In this document: positions 37,146-46,628 of the stretch, piece by piece
Position numbering within the stretch: position 1 is the first letter of the stretch
How the letters are laid out: each line of letters begins with the position of its first letter
Assembly (NCBI RefSeq): GCF_001428335.1
Contig: NZ_LMSG01000018.1
Span: 124,001-188,000, forward strand
Length of the DNA: 64,000 nucleotides
Reading direction: 5' to 3'
Origin: Arthrobacter sp. Soil762
Lineage (GTDB): Bacteria > Actinomycetota > Actinomycetes > Actinomycetales > Micrococcaceae
Notes under the pieces: model-generated
The model's database searches: none
What the model was told of the DNA's origin: nothing
The model's input: only the letters and a program-made list of their open reading frames with translations
Made by a program: the position numbers and the translations under genes

Positions 37146-38597
37146 GTGACAACTGCAACCCTTTCACTTTCCGAGCTCACAGCTGCCGCCACCCGGGCCG
37201 CCTCCATCGCGGCCGCCGCATCGGACGCCGAGCGCGCAAGCTGGCTCAACGCCGTCGCCGACGCCTTGGACGCCAACGTCACCGAACTGGTGGCGATCGC
37301 CGATTCGGAGACCAGCCTCGGCACTGCCCGGCTGACCGGCGAGGTGGCCCGCACGTGCGGGCAGCTGCGGCTGTTCGCACGCGTGATCACCGAAGGCTCC
37401 TACCTTGAAGCGGTCATCGACCACGCGGACCCGTCCGCCACCCCGCCGAAGCCGGACCTGCGCCGCATCCTGCGTCCCGTCGGCCCGGTGGCCGTCTTCT
37501 CGGCGTCCAATTTCCCGTTCGCGTTCTCGGTGGCCGGCGGCGACACTGCGTCGGCACTGGCGGTGGGCTCCTCGGTGATCGTCAAGGCCCACTCGGGCCA
37601 CCTGAAGCTGTCGGAGCGAACGGCCGAAGTGGTCACCGAAGCCCTGCGTTCCGCCGGTGCGCCGGAGGGGCTGTTCGCGCTCGTGGCAGGCCGCGAGGTA
37701 GGCACCGCGCTGGTGCAGGATCCCGCCATCAAGGCCGTAGGCTTCACCGGGTCCATCCCCGGCGGCCGGGCGCTGTTTGACCTCGCGGTTTCGCGGCCCG
37801 ATCCCATCCCGTTCTACGGCGAGCTGGGCAGCCTGAACCCGGTGGTCATCACCGCGGCCGCGCTGGCTGAACGTTCCGGCCAGCTCGCGGCGGGACTTGC
37901 AGCATCATTCACCATGGGCGCCGGCCAGTTCTGCACCAAGCCCGGCCTGGTCTTCATCCCGGCGGGCACAGAATTCGCCGCGGAACTGGCTGAGGCCAGC
38001 AAGGACAAGCCGACGGCGGCCATGCTCACCACCCGAATCTCGGATGCCTACCCGGAAGGCCTGCGCAGCGTGGCTTCGCTGCCCGACGTGACCATCGTCA
38101 GCGGTTCGGCGGACCAGGACGCAACCCTCGACGGCGCCGCGCCCGTGGTGTTCTCCACCTCCGCCGCCAACGCCCTGGAGCGCCCGGACGAGCTGCTGGA
38201 GGAGTGCTTCGGCCCCACCACGATGCTGATCGAATACTCTGACCAGGAAGAGCTCTCCGCTGTCCTGGCCAAGGTCCCCGGCAGCCTGACCGCCACCGTC
38301 CACGCCAACGCGGGCGAGGACATCGGGGACCTCGTGGAGCAACTGTCCGGCCTTGCCGGCAGGGTCCTGTTCGACGGCTGGCCCACGGGCGTGGCAGTGA
38401 ACTGGGCCCAGCAGCACGGCGGCCCGTACCCGGCCACCACGTCCCTGTTCACTTCGGTGGGCGCGACGGCGGTCCGCCGCTTCCAGCGGCCTGTCGCCTA
38501 CCAGGATGCTCCCGAAACGGTCCTGCACCCGGCACTGCGCGAAAGCAACCCGTTGGGCATCCCGCGCCGCGTGGACGGTGAGCTGGTTCTTCCGTAG
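37146..38597 (+). CDS. 2,5-dioxovalerate (alpha-ketoglutarate semialdehyde) dehydrogenase
   Basis: A 483-residue aldehyde dehydrogenase. The N-P-F-type motif is S-A-S-N-F-P-F-A-F-S, the catalytic Glu is in G-E-L-G-S-L-N-P-V and the nucleophile Cys in G-A-G-Q-F-C-T-K-P-G. These block sequences are characteristic of the KGSADH group that works after KdgD, giving 2-oxoglutarate for the TCA cycle. GTG 37146 starts the M-T-T-A-T-L-S-L N-terminus; it follows the dehydratase gene by 60 bp. It ends operon A, 28 bp before the convergent fructokinase gene. Confidence 0.9.
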   Translation: MTTATLSLSELTAAATRAASIAAAASDAERASWLNAVADALDANVTELVAIADSETSLGTARLTGEVARTCGQLRLFARVITEGSYLEAVIDHADPSATPPKPDLRRILRPVGPVAVFSASNFPFAFSVAGGDTASALAVGSSVIVKAHSGHLKLSERTAEVVTEALRSAGAPEGLFALVAGREVGTALVQDPAIKAVGFTGSIPGGRALFDLAVSRPDPIPFYGELGSLNPVVITAAALAERSGQLAAGLAASFTMGAGQFCTKPGLVFIPAGTEFAAELAEASKDKPTAAMLTTRISDAYPEGLRSVASLPDVTIVSGSADQDATLDGAAPVVFSTSAANALERPDELLEECFGPTTMLIEYSDQEELSAVLAKVPGSLTATVHANAGEDIGDLVEQLSGLAGRVLFDGWPTGVAVNWAQQHGGPYPATTSLFTSVGATAVRRFQRPVAYQDAPETVLHPALRESNPLGIPRRVDGELVLP

Positions 38598-38625
38598 CAC
38601 CTGGATCGCTCTCCCCAACAACCGC

Positions 38626-39555
38626 TCAGGGTGAGACAGCCAGCGCCGCGTCCAGCTCGGCTGCTGTCGGCGGGTTTGCTCCGTGCCGTGTGACGGTGAT
38701 TGCCGCTGCCGCAGCAGCCATCACTCCCAGCGTTTCAAGATGAACCTGGCCGAAGTCCTGTGCGGGATCCTTCACCAGGCTGGCGATGAGCGAGGACATA
38801 TAGGAGTCGCCGGCGCCCACAGTGTCCGCCGTAGCCACCCGAGGGGCGGGGACGTGCACGTGGGCAGACTTCGAATAGAGGTCCGAACCTTCCGCTCCTT
38901 CCGTCACGACGACCACTTTCACCCCGAGATCAAGGATTCGGCAGGCAACGTCAGCTGTTTCGAGTCCCGGGTAGAGCCAGGCAGCGTCCTCGTAGCTGAG
39001 CTTCACCAGGGTGGCCAGGCGTGCGTTGTCCTCGAAGGTCCGTTGCGCCCGGGAGTGTTCTCCAATGATGTCTGGCCGGATGTTGGGGTCGTAGGTGATC
39101 AGGCACTTGCCGGCGAAGAACTCCAACAGGTCATGCACGCGGGTGGCGCCGGGCTCCAGGAAGGTGGCAAGGGATCCGGTGTGCAGCACCTGGGGCACGA
39201 ACGTGGGCGTCGCCTGAGGCAGCGTCCACTCGATGGCGAAGGTATATTGCGCCGAGCCTGAATTGTCCAGGGTGGCCGTTGCCGTGGAGGTCCGGTCCAG
39301 GCGGACGGCGCCTGGCATCACCTGGACTCCGGCGGACTCCAGGTGCCGCCGGATGGTGTCCCCGCGCTGGTCGGACCCCAGTACCGTCAGCAGCCCGGTG
39401 TTCGCCCCCAGCCTGCCAACACCGAACGCAACATTGAGGCCCGACCCGCCGGCAAACTCCAGTGGACCCTCCGCCGTGGTGATGATGTCAATGAGGGATT
39501 CCCCGACGACGACGACATCCGGATTGCCGCGTCCGGAACCCGTTCCAGTGGTCAT
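38626..39555 (-). CDS. Fructokinase-like PfkB carbohydrate kinase
   Basis: A 309-residue ribokinase-fold kinase. PfkB signature 1 is near G-G-S-G-L-N-V-A-F-G-V-G-R-L-G, and signature 2 D-T-V-G-A-G-D-S carries the catalytic Asp and anion hole. The C-terminus is of usual length. It is the last gene of operon B, and its start overlaps the GH32 gene stop (ATGA). Fructose released by the GH32 and GH172 enzymes would be phosphorylated here to fructose-6-phosphate. Fructose specificity is inferred from the neighbours. Confidence 0.88.
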   Translation of the reverse strand: MTTGTGSGRGNPDVVVVGESLIDIITTAEGPLEFAGGSGLNVAFGVGRLGANTGLLTVLGSDQRGDTIRRHLESAGVQVMPGAVRLDRTSTATATLDNSGSAQYTFAIEWTLPQATPTFVPQVLHTGSLATFLEPGATRVHDLLEFFAGKCLITYDPNIRPDIIGEHSRAQRTFEDNARLATLVKLSYEDAAWLYPGLETADVACRILDLGVKVVVVTEGAEGSDLYSKSAHVHVPAPRVATADTVGAGDSYMSSLIASLVKDPAQDFGQVHLETLGVMAAAAAAITVTRHGANPPTAAELDAALAVSP

Positions 39556-40904
39556 GGCTGTCCTGACAGGGCAGCCTGCCGCGCGGTGCCCGCGACGCCG
39601 GCTGCCGGCGTCTGGATGCTTAGGAGCTGCGGCGGGGCGGCAGCGTGGGCCACTGTCAGAGTTGCGGGCGAGTCCACGATGGGGAGAGGGACCGCCATGA
39701 TCCCCTGGCGGCCGGAGATCTCCAGAACGCCAGCGTCAATGATGACGCGCAGCTCGGATCCCTCATCGGCCGGGAAGAACACATCGGCGAAGTCCGGATT
39801 CCCGCCGGCCGTGACTTCGATGCCGTCGCCATCGTGCCGGAGGGCGGCCAGTGTCCCGTCCAGGGTGGCCAGGCTGATGACCGTCCCGGTGGTGACAGTG
39901 CAGCGCAGGTCCGCGCCGGCGTCCAGCACTGCCTCGAAAACTCCGTCGGACACCTGCTCCAGGTAGCCCGGCGAGGAGTACCCGGCGAGGTCGGTGTGCG
40001 GCATGGCAACCAGGGTGTCGCCGTCGAGAGTGAGCGTGTGGGGGACGCTCAGCGCGCTGGCCCACTGTCCGTCCGGGCTGATGACGCCCCGGACCCAGAA
40101 GATCAGCGACGGCGAGCCATCCTTGTCCCTGAAGAAAGAAGGGGCGTAGTAGCTCTTGCCGAAGCTGAGCTGTCCCCAGGAGCGCGCGGTGAATTTGCCC
40201 TCCGCGTAGCTGCCCACGCCGTAGGCCACGTAGTGCAGGACGTCGTCTTCCCAGATGGACGTGACCAGGACGTGGGCGCCGTCGATCTCAAACAGCTGCG
40301 GGCATTCCCACATCGTGCCGGTCCAGACGGGATCCGTTTCCGTGCCGGTCCGCTGCGCGGCGATGCCGTCCAGGCTCCACTGGGCAAGGTCCGGGGAGCT
40401 GTAGGAAACCGCGGCTGCGGTTCCGCCCTCCAGCCCGGCGCCCACGAACATCCGCCACTGCACGCCGTCGCGGAAGACAAACGGGTCCCGGTAGGCCACA
40501 ACGCCCAGGTCCGGCGCGGTCATCAGCTTCCCGCCCTTGGTCCACGAATCCCAGGAGTCGCTATCCGGGGTGGCGGATCGGACGGTGCCGATGCCGAGGT
40601 CCGGTTCGGTGACCGAGGTGTAGAACATGGTGGCGGCACCATCGGTGCCGGTGACGATGGAACCCGACCAGACGCCGTCGTCCCCGTCCCCGGGTGCGAC
40701 GGCCACTCCCTGCTCCGTCCAGGCAATCATGTCCGGGGAGGTGGCGTGGCCCCAATGGCAGCTGGAGGCCCACGTGGTGCGGCCGGGGACGTACTGGTAG
40801 AAGAGGTGGTACTGGCCATCCTTCCAGGTGACGCCCAGGGGATCGTTGATCCATCCTTCGGCGGCAGTGAAGTGGAAGGCCGGGCGGGGTTCCTGCGCGT
40901 TCAT
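39552..40904 (-). CDS. Glycoside hydrolase family 32 beta-fructofuranosidase, intracellular
   Basis: A 450-residue GH32 enzyme. The nucleophile motif is W-I-N-D-P-L-G (Asp21), the R-D-P motif is in Y-R-D-P-F-V-F and the acid/base Glu in W-E-C-P-Q-L-F. A C-terminal beta-sandwich follows the propeller. There is no signal peptide, so it acts in the cytosol on imported short fructans or sucrose, unlike secreted levanases. ATG 40904 is chosen because AGAAGGA precedes it; a longer in-frame extension upstream is Ser/Pro/Arg-rich and overlaps the GH172 gene. Member of operon B. Confidence 0.9.
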   Translation of the reverse strand: MNAQEPRPAFHFTAAEGWINDPLGVTWKDGQYHLFYQYVPGRTTWASSCHWGHATSPDMIAWTEQGVAVAPGDGDDGVWSGSIVTGTDGAATMFYTSVTEPDLGIGTVRSATPDSDSWDSWTKGGKLMTAPDLGVVAYRDPFVFRDGVQWRMFVGAGLEGGTAAAVSYSSPDLAQWSLDGIAAQRTGTETDPVWTGTMWECPQLFEIDGAHVLVTSIWEDDVLHYVAYGVGSYAEGKFTARSWGQLSFGKSYYAPSFFRDKDGSPSLIFWVRGVISPDGQWASALSVPHTLTLDGDTLVAMPHTDLAGYSSPGYLEQVSDGVFEAVLDAGADLRCTVTTGTVISLATLDGTLAALRHDGDGIEVTAGGNPDFADVFFPADEGSELRVIIDAGVLEISGRQGIMAVPLPIVDSPATLTVAHAAAPPQLLSIQTPAAGVAGTARQAALSGQP

Positions 40905-40965
40905 GCTGATCCTTCTATGCTGGCTGTGCTGGAGGGGTTTGCTTGGTTCACTTAGGGGGACTGGG

Positions 40966-42330
40966 TCATGGCGCCAGGACGCTGTTGGCAGCCAGGAACC
41001 GCTGGCGGACCTCCCGGGCCTGCTCGGCGTTGGCCTTTTCCCACTGGTCGATTTCGGCCCGGCGTTTGTTCCGGACTGCATCCCGCGTTTCGGTGAACTG
41101 CTTCATCCGTTCGGCGGAGGCGTCGCGGGCGGCCTGCTGGACCGGAGTCAATTCCGGCAGTGGGCGCTCTTCCACCTGGTCGCGGGGCCGAAGCGGCAGG
41201 CGATCCTCCACAGCGTCGATGTCCAGCACGGGGGAGGGGAGGGTCTGGTACCAGTAGGCGGTGGAGGACCAGTCATCGGAGAGGTGGTTGGCGTGGCCGT
41301 GTTCGAAGGTGACCTTGATGCGTTTCTGGAACCGGATGGGATCGGTCATGTGGAAGCGGTAGCTGTGGTGGAAGCCGGGCACGTTTTCTTCGTGGACCAT
41401 GGTGCCGTTCATCAGGAAAGCGTTGTGCTGCATGCCCCAGGCGTGGCCGAAGTAGTCCTCCATACCGGTGCCGTGCAGGCTGGGCGGCCAGGTGTCGTCG
41501 TCGATGAAGATCATGTCATCGCCCTCGCCCCACCAGGAGCCCTGGAAGTGGCGCACGGCCAGGTTGCAGCCCACGTAGTGGCCTTGGCCCTCTGTCTCCA
41601 GGACCACGTAGTTGTCCTCGCCGGAGAGGTTGGGGATGGCCACCTCGATGCTGTTGGTCTGCAGGTCCGGGCCCCAGCCGGCGTTGGGCTTCTGCCGGCG
41701 CCAGTGGGCGTGGAAGTACGCGGTGTCCTCCGCGAGCGGCTCGGTGTAGAGCTCGTAGTCGATGTAGAAGTACTGCAGATACGGGATGTCGTTCTGGTTT
41801 TCGACGGTGATGCGGGCACGGGAGTTGAAGGGCATCTCGAAGTAGCTGTTGAACGCCGCGCTGCCGCCGAAGGTGTTCAGCTCCCCTTCCTTGGCGGAGA
41901 CGGAGAGCGGCAGCGAATCGTAGGAGCCGGACAGGGAGTTCAGCAGGCCGAAGAAGTCGCCCAGCGGTGCGATCACGCTGGGGGTTTCCTGGTCATCCCA
42001 GTACATCCTGATGACGATCTTGCGGTAGTAGTCCGGGTCCACCACTTCCCAGCTGACGCCCAGGGCGTTGTGGATTTCCAGCATCGGCACGCCCACGAGT
42101 TCGGGGGAGATCTGGCCGGGGCCCGGCTGGATCCGGCAGGACTGGGTCATCCAGATGTGCGTGATGGAGCCCGGGCCCTCGATGTCCGCCAGGACGCGTT
42201 CCTCGCCGGGCATGACGATCCAGTTGTCCCGGTTCTTGCCGGTCTGGTCCCAGCTGGAGGAGCGGGCCGTGCGGGCGGTGGAGAGCTTTGTCAGGCTTGA
42301 GAGCAGGCCTGAGCGGGGCGATGTAGCCAT
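40966..42330 (-). CDS. GH172 (DUF2961) glycoside hydrolase, candidate difructose dianhydride hydrolase
   Basis: A 454-residue DUF2961 protein without signal peptide. Recognisable blocks are F-F-G-L-L-N in the N-terminal half, a jelly-roll region with W-W-G-E-G-D-D-M-I and the C-terminal motif G-T-G-M-E-D-Y-F-G. DUF2961 was reclassified as GH172 after a bifidobacterial member proved to be an alpha-fructofuranosidase acting on difructose dianhydride I; other members are D-arabinofuranosidases. Here it sits between ABC permease genes and GH32/fructokinase genes. Fructan or difructose-anhydride cleavage in the cytosol is therefore the best prediction. Start ATG 42330 has GAAAGG upstream. Confidence 0.85.
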   Translation of the reverse strand: MATSPRSGLLSSLTKLSTARTARSSSWDQTGKNRDNWIVMPGEERVLADIEGPGSITHIWMTQSCRIQPGPGQISPELVGVPMLEIHNALGVSWEVVDPDYYRKIVIRMYWDDQETPSVIAPLGDFFGLLNSLSGSYDSLPLSVSAKEGELNTFGGSAAFNSYFEMPFNSRARITVENQNDIPYLQYFYIDYELYTEPLAEDTAYFHAHWRRQKPNAGWGPDLQTNSIEVAIPNLSGEDNYVVLETEGQGHYVGCNLAVRHFQGSWWGEGDDMIFIDDDTWPPSLHGTGMEDYFGHAWGMQHNAFLMNGTMVHEENVPGFHHSYRFHMTDPIRFQKRIKVTFEHGHANHLSDDWSSTAYWYQTLPSPVLDIDAVEDRLPLRPRDQVEERPLPELTPVQQAARDASAERMKQFTETRDAVRNKRRAEIDQWEKANAEQAREVRQRFLAANSVLAP

Positions 42331-42361
42331 GGTGGTTGTACCTTTCGAAAAGAGTTGTTGG

Positions 42362-43264
42362 TTAGCCCTTGACGGCTGATTGGGTGAGGCTGGCGATGAT
42401 CCACCGCTGGGCCACGAGGAAAACGATGAGTGCCGGGGCGATGGCTATGGTGGTTGCGGCCATGACCTGGGCCACGTTGCCGGCGCCGTACGGGCCGAGC
42501 ATAAGGACCAGGCCGAGCGGCAGCGTGGCTGTGTCCGTGCTGTTGAGGAAGATCGACGGTGCGAAGTAGGCGTTCCAGCTGCCCAGGAATGTGATGACAC
42601 CCAGGGTGCTCACGGCGTTCTTGGCCAGCGGCAGCGCGATCAGGCGGTAGGTCTGCCAGGCGGTTGCACCGTCCATCCGGGCGGCGTCGATGATCTCTTG
42701 CGGCAGGCCCAGGAAGAACTGCCGCAGCAGGAAGACGCCCAGTGCTCCGGTGATGCCGGGCAGGATCAGGCTGAGCGGGTTGTCCAGCAGGCCGAAGGTC
42801 CGCATCAGGAGGAACAGCGGAATGATCGTCACCTGGGCCGGCACCATCAGCGATGACAGCAGGCCCACGAAGATGGAGTTGCGGCCCGGAAACTCGATCT
42901 TCGCGAACGCGTAGCCGGCCATCGGTGCTGTGATGATCATGCCGATGCTCACCGCGATGGCGATGACGGCACTGTTGAACATGTTCCGCAGGATAGGGAC
43001 CGGTCCGCTGACCGCCGCTGCGTAATTGCTCCAGTCCCACTCGCTGGGCAGCCACTGCGGCGGCAGGTCGTACGCCTGGCTGGCGTCCCGGAGCGAGGTG
43101 GTGAACATCCACAGGAACGGGGCGATCATCCCAATGGCGCCCAGGACCAGCAGCGCCACCGAAATGGACTTCCCGACGCCGGGGCGGGGCCGCCGTCGTA
43201 CGTTTTTTCCGGAACCCCGTTTTCCGGAACGTGAGCGGGGCGAAAGGACTGCGGCGTTACTCAT
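42362..43264 (-). CDS. Carbohydrate ABC transporter permease (MalG type), operon B
   Basis: A 300-residue permease with six membrane segments after a basic N-terminus. The EAA loop E/D-A-A-R-M-D-G-A-T-A-W-Q-T-Y-R-L-I-A-L-P-L lies near residue 200 and contacts the ATPase. Homologous to MalG. It pairs with the upstream permease, whose gene overlaps it by 8 bases. No ATPase gene is present in the window, so a shared MsmK-type ATPase is expected. The substrate is probably a fructo-oligosaccharide or difructose anhydride. Confidence 0.92.
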   Translation of the reverse strand: MSNAAVLSPRSRSGKRGSGKNVRRRPRPGVGKSISVALLVLGAIGMIAPFLWMFTTSLRDASQAYDLPPQWLPSEWDWSNYAAAVSGPVPILRNMFNSAVIAIAVSIGMIITAPMAGYAFAKIEFPGRNSIFVGLLSSLMVPAQVTIIPLFLLMRTFGLLDNPLSLILPGITGALGVFLLRQFFLGLPQEIIDAARMDGATAWQTYRLIALPLAKNAVSTLGVITFLGSWNAYFAPSIFLNSTDTATLPLGLVLMLGPYGAGNVAQVMAATTIAIAPALIVFLVAQRWIIASLTQSAVKG

Positions 43265-44210
43265 TGTTCACCCACGACTTCCTGAGGCGGAACTGAGCCA
43301 TCGTCACCAGCATGATGATGAGGAACAGTGTTACTGCGATGGCGGAGGCGTAGCCCATGTCGAACTTGTTGAAGGCAACTTCGGCGATGTACATCACCAC
43401 GCTGCGGCTGGCATCGCCCGGGCCGCCCCTGGTGAGCACGATGATCGATTCGTAAATCTGAAACGCGCCGATGATGGTGATGGTGATGTTGAAGAACGTT
43501 GCCTGGCTGATCATCGGCAGGGTGATACGGCGGAAGATCTGCCACTCGTTTGCGCCGTCCATCCGGGCAGCCTCCACCATGTCCTTGGGGACTTCCTGCA
43601 GGGCTGCCACATAGATCAGCATGGCGAACCCCACGTTCCGCCAGGTGTCCACGATGATCACCGACACCTTGGAGAACTCGGAGCTGTTGAGCCAGTCGAT
43701 CCGTTCCCCGCCGAGCGCGGTGATGTAGTAGTTCAGGATGCCCGTGTCCTTCTGGAAGAGTGCCTGCCAGATGATGGACACGTACACCAGTGCCACCAGG
43801 TAGGGGAAGAAGTACGCGGAGCGGAAAACGTACGTCAGGACCCGGGGGAGCCGCTGGTTGATGAGTACGGCGAACAGGAGAGCGAACGCGTTTATGAGGA
43901 CGACGGCGGCCCCGACGTACAGGACCGTGTTGCCGTAGGTGGTGGCCAGGCGTTCGTCCCGGAACATCCGGACATAGTTGTCGAACCCGACGAACTTTGG
44001 TGCGGTGAGGATGTTGTACTTGGTCAGGCTCAGATACAGGGCGGCCACCAGCGGGCCGAGGACGAAAACAAGGAAGCCGATCACGGTGGGGGCGGTGAAC
44101 AGGTAACCGGTGAGGGCTTCCCGACGGGCGGCGGTCTGGCGCCCGGGCCGCCCCCCGCGCCCCGGAAGGGGCGCGGGCGGCAAAGCGGTTTTGGGGGCGG
44201 TTAAGGTCAC
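43257..44210 (-). CDS. Carbohydrate ABC transporter permease (MalF type), operon B
   Basis: A 317-residue permease with six membrane helices starting at L-T-G-Y-L-F-T-A-P. The EAA motif is V-E-A-A-R-M-D-G-A-N-E-W-Q-I-F-R-R-I-T-L-P. It starts at GTG 44210, whose bases overlap the solute-binding protein stop (GTGA). MalF-like half of the importer of operon B. The product should insert in the cytoplasmic membrane with the MalG-type partner. Confidence 0.92.
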   Translation of the reverse strand: MTLTAPKTALPPAPLPGRGGRPGRQTAARREALTGYLFTAPTVIGFLVFVLGPLVAALYLSLTKYNILTAPKFVGFDNYVRMFRDERLATTYGNTVLYVGAAVVLINAFALLFAVLINQRLPRVLTYVFRSAYFFPYLVALVYVSIIWQALFQKDTGILNYYITALGGERIDWLNSSEFSKVSVIIVDTWRNVGFAMLIYVAALQEVPKDMVEAARMDGANEWQIFRRITLPMISQATFFNITITIIGAFQIYESIIVLTRGGPGDASRSVVMYIAEVAFNKFDMGYASAIAVTLFLIIMLVTMAQFRLRKSWVNNE

Positions 44211-45511
44211 TGCTGCAACGCCTCCTCAACATCCTTTTGGGCCTTCTCCAGGGACGAGTTGATGTCCTGGCCGGACATGATCTCGTCCATGGCCCGCATG
44301 AACGCCGGATCCAGCACGTTGTAGGCGCCAGGGGCCGCTACCGGCTTGGCGTAGGACAGGGAGTTGTAGAACTCCTCGGCATGCTTGGGGGAGGACAGGA
44401 ACTCCTGTGAAGAAGCGGCAGTCTTGGTGGAAGGAACGGCGGACCCGGCGTCGGCCCATTGCTTCTGTGTCTGCTGGTCGGTGAGCATCTTGATGAACTC
44501 CCAGGACAGCTCCTGGTTCTTGGAGCCCTTGGAGACAGCGAACGCGCCGGCGCCGAAAACGGTGGACTTCGTGGTTCCCGTCGGCCAGGGGAGGATGTCA
44601 TAGTCGGCGAAGCCGGCCTTCTCGAAACCGCCGGTGACGAAGTGTCCGGCCCCGGTCATGGCTGCCTTTCCGGCGGGGAACAGCTGGTAGGGGTCCGAAC
44701 CCTTCGGCTGCGGCGCCACTCCGTGCTTGGTGACGAGGTCCCGCACCCAGCCCACAGTCTCCTGAAGCTTCGGGTCTGTCAGCTGGGCAGTTTTCAGGTC
44801 CTCGCTCATCATGGACGTGCCGTTGGAGTACAGCCAGGGTGTGATGCCGAAAGAGTAGTGCGGCATGGCGAACCCATAGACTTTGTCCGCCCCCGAACCG
44901 GTGGTCAGCTTCTTGGAGATCTCCAGGAAATCGTCCCAGGTCCAGTCATCGCTTGGCCGTTCGATGCCGGCCGCCTCAAACATCTTGGTGTTGTAGTAGA
45001 TGACCATGGTGTTGAACGTGTTGGGCATCAGGTAGGTGGAGCCGTCCTTGCTGAATCCACCGAGCAGCTTCGGATCGATGTCCTTACGCAGGGTCTTGGC
45101 CTCGGGGTCGTTCTCGAGGAAGCCGTCCAGGGGCGCGAACAGTTCGTTTGTCAGGCCCAGCTCCACGCCCTCGGTGGCGATGTTGATGACGTCCGGGGCC
45201 TGCCCGGCAGCGGCCTGAGTCACGAGCTTATCGACGTATTCCGTCCACGTGGTGATGGGGGTGAAGTTGTTCTTCACCGTCACGTTCGGGTACTTCTCCT
45301 TGAAACGCCCGGCGACGCTGTCGTACACGGCTTTATCGCCCGGGTCCCCCCAGTTGGAGACGGAGATGGTGGCGGTGATGTCCTTGGCAGGGGCTGTGTA
45401 GGGGCCGTCTGCTGCCGGTGCTGCTGTTTCCGTGGCGCTCCCGCAGGCTGTGAGGGCCAGCAGGGCTACGGCTGCCACCGTGGCGATGGACGTGCGGACT
45501 GTTTTTCTCAT
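44207..45511 (-). CDS. Extracellular sugar-binding lipoprotein, operon B
   Basis: A 434-residue family 1 solute-binding protein. The signal ends in the lipobox L-T-A-C (Cys near residue 23), so it is anchored to the outer membrane face of the cell membrane. The mature part has the two-lobed fold with N-W-G-D-P-G-D near the start and W-T-W-D-D-F in the middle. ATG 45511 follows AAAGGAG (45530-45524 region) closely. It delivers the substrate to the two permeases downstream. It lies 92 bp behind the LacI regulator 2 gene and shares its promoter. Confidence 0.92.
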   Translation of the reverse strand: MRKTVRTSIATVAAVALLALTACGSATETAAPAADGPYTAPAKDITATISVSNWGDPGDKAVYDSVAGRFKEKYPNVTVKNNFTPITTWTEYVDKLVTQAAAGQAPDVINIATEGVELGLTNELFAPLDGFLENDPEAKTLRKDIDPKLLGGFSKDGSTYLMPNTFNTMVIYYNTKMFEAAGIERPSDDWTWDDFLEISKKLTTGSGADKVYGFAMPHYSFGITPWLYSNGTSMMSEDLKTAQLTDPKLQETVGWVRDLVTKHGVAPQPKGSDPYQLFPAGKAAMTGAGHFVTGGFEKAGFADYDILPWPTGTTKSTVFGAGAFAVSKGSKNQELSWEFIKMLTDQQTQKQWADAGSAVPSTKTAASSQEFLSSPKHAEEFYNSLSYAKPVAAPGAYNVLDPAFMRAMDEIMSGQDINSSLEKAQKDVEEALQQ

Positions 45512-45603
45512 GTGATGCTCCTTTGCATGGTGCGACCCGGGGGAGGGTGCGCTGTTGGGATGCGACGGCGGGGATGGTTGGTGGAGGATAGTTTGTTGGG
45601 CGG

Positions 45604-46599
45604 TTATTCGGTGGAGCGGCGGAATTCGATCTCAGAGTCGAGTCGAAGGATTTTGGTGGGAGCGGACGGGGTTTCCAGGCGCCGCATCAGCAAGCGGACG
45701 GCGCTTTCGCCGAGATGGAAAGCAGGTTGGCGGACAGTGGTGATCTGGGGTTCGAACAGGTCGGAGTAGGTAAAGCCATCGAACGTCGCGAATGCCATCG
45801 TCTCGGGCACCCGCAAACCTTCGTGCTGGACGGCGCGAAGGGCGCCGGCTGCCAGCAGGGTGCTGCAGGCCAGAATGGCGGTGGGACGCTCCGGGGAGCT
45901 GCGCAACAGCGTCCTGACACTGTCAAAGGTCGCTGCTGTCGTGACCGTTCCTTCGCACAGCAAACCTGCCGTTACTTTGATGCCCCGCGCCAGCATGGCG
46001 ACGTGGAAACTGTCATAGCGCTCGCGGAGGGATGAAACCCGCAGGTCACCGGAGACCAGGAGGATCCTTTGGTGTCCACGGACAGTGAGGTGTTCAACCA
46101 GGGCTGCCATGGCCGAATGGTTGTTAACCCCCACCTGATCCACGTCCAAGTCGGCCAGCCGGTCCAGCAGGATCAGGGGCTTCTTCTCCTCACGGATCCG
46201 CTCCAGCAGTCCGTCGGCTGAACCGGCAGCCCGCGCTATGATCAGGCCATCCACGCGGCGGTCCAGAAGGGCTTCCACCGCTGAGCGTTCCCTGGCGGGA
46301 TCTTCCGCCGAGTTGGCGAGCAGCAGGGACAGACCGTGCTGTGCCGCGGCTTCTTCCACGCCGTGCACCATGTCCGCAAATGCCGGCTCCCCGGCATCCG
46401 AGACGACGAGTCCAATGCTGTCGGTCCGTGCACGTCGCATGGAACGGGCCAGCGCATCCCTCCGGTAACCCGTTGTCTGCACTGCGCTCATGACGCGGGC
46501 TTTTGTCTCCGGCTCAACATGCCTGGTGTCGTTGAGGACGTGCGACACAGTGGACGTCGAAACGCCTGCAAGTGATGCGACATCGACGATGGTTGCCAC
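45604..46599 (-). CDS. LacI family regulator 2, heads operon B
   Basis: A 331-residue LacI repressor. The helix-turn-helix is I-V-D-V-A-S-L-A-G-V-S-T-S-T-V-S-H-V-L-N. The sensor domain has F-A-T-F-D-G-F-T-Y-S near the end. It starts at GTG 46599 after a strong Shine-Dalgarno AAAAAGGAG. It is first in the operon with the fructan importer, GH172, GH32 and fructokinase genes and has two operators in its own promoter. It is very similar to the next upstream LacI protein (same recognition helix, same R-T-D-S-I-G-L-V-V-S-D-x-G-E-P-A-F-A block), so the pair arose by duplication. Confidence 0.9.
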   Translation of the reverse strand: MATIVDVASLAGVSTSTVSHVLNDTRHVEPETKARVMSAVQTTGYRRDALARSMRRARTDSIGLVVSDAGEPAFADMVHGVEEAAAQHGLSLLLANSAEDPARERSAVEALLDRRVDGLIIARAAGSADGLLERIREEKKPLILLDRLADLDVDQVGVNNHSAMAALVEHLTVRGHQRILLVSGDLRVSSLRERYDSFHVAMLARGIKVTAGLLCEGTVTTAATFDSVRTLLRSSPERPTAILACSTLLAAGALRAVQHEGLRVPETMAFATFDGFTYSDLFEPQITTVRQPAFHLGESAVRLLMRRLETPSAPTKILRLDSEIEFRRSTE

Positions 46600-46628
46600 T
46601 GCGGCTCCTTTTTAGCGAAACGATTGCG

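Noticed and set aside
40905..41081. 59-residue N-terminal extension of the GH32 enzyme, possible export signal
   Set aside because: Ser/Pro/Arg-rich, no signal peptide pattern, overlaps the GH172 gene; ATG 40904 has AGAAGGA.
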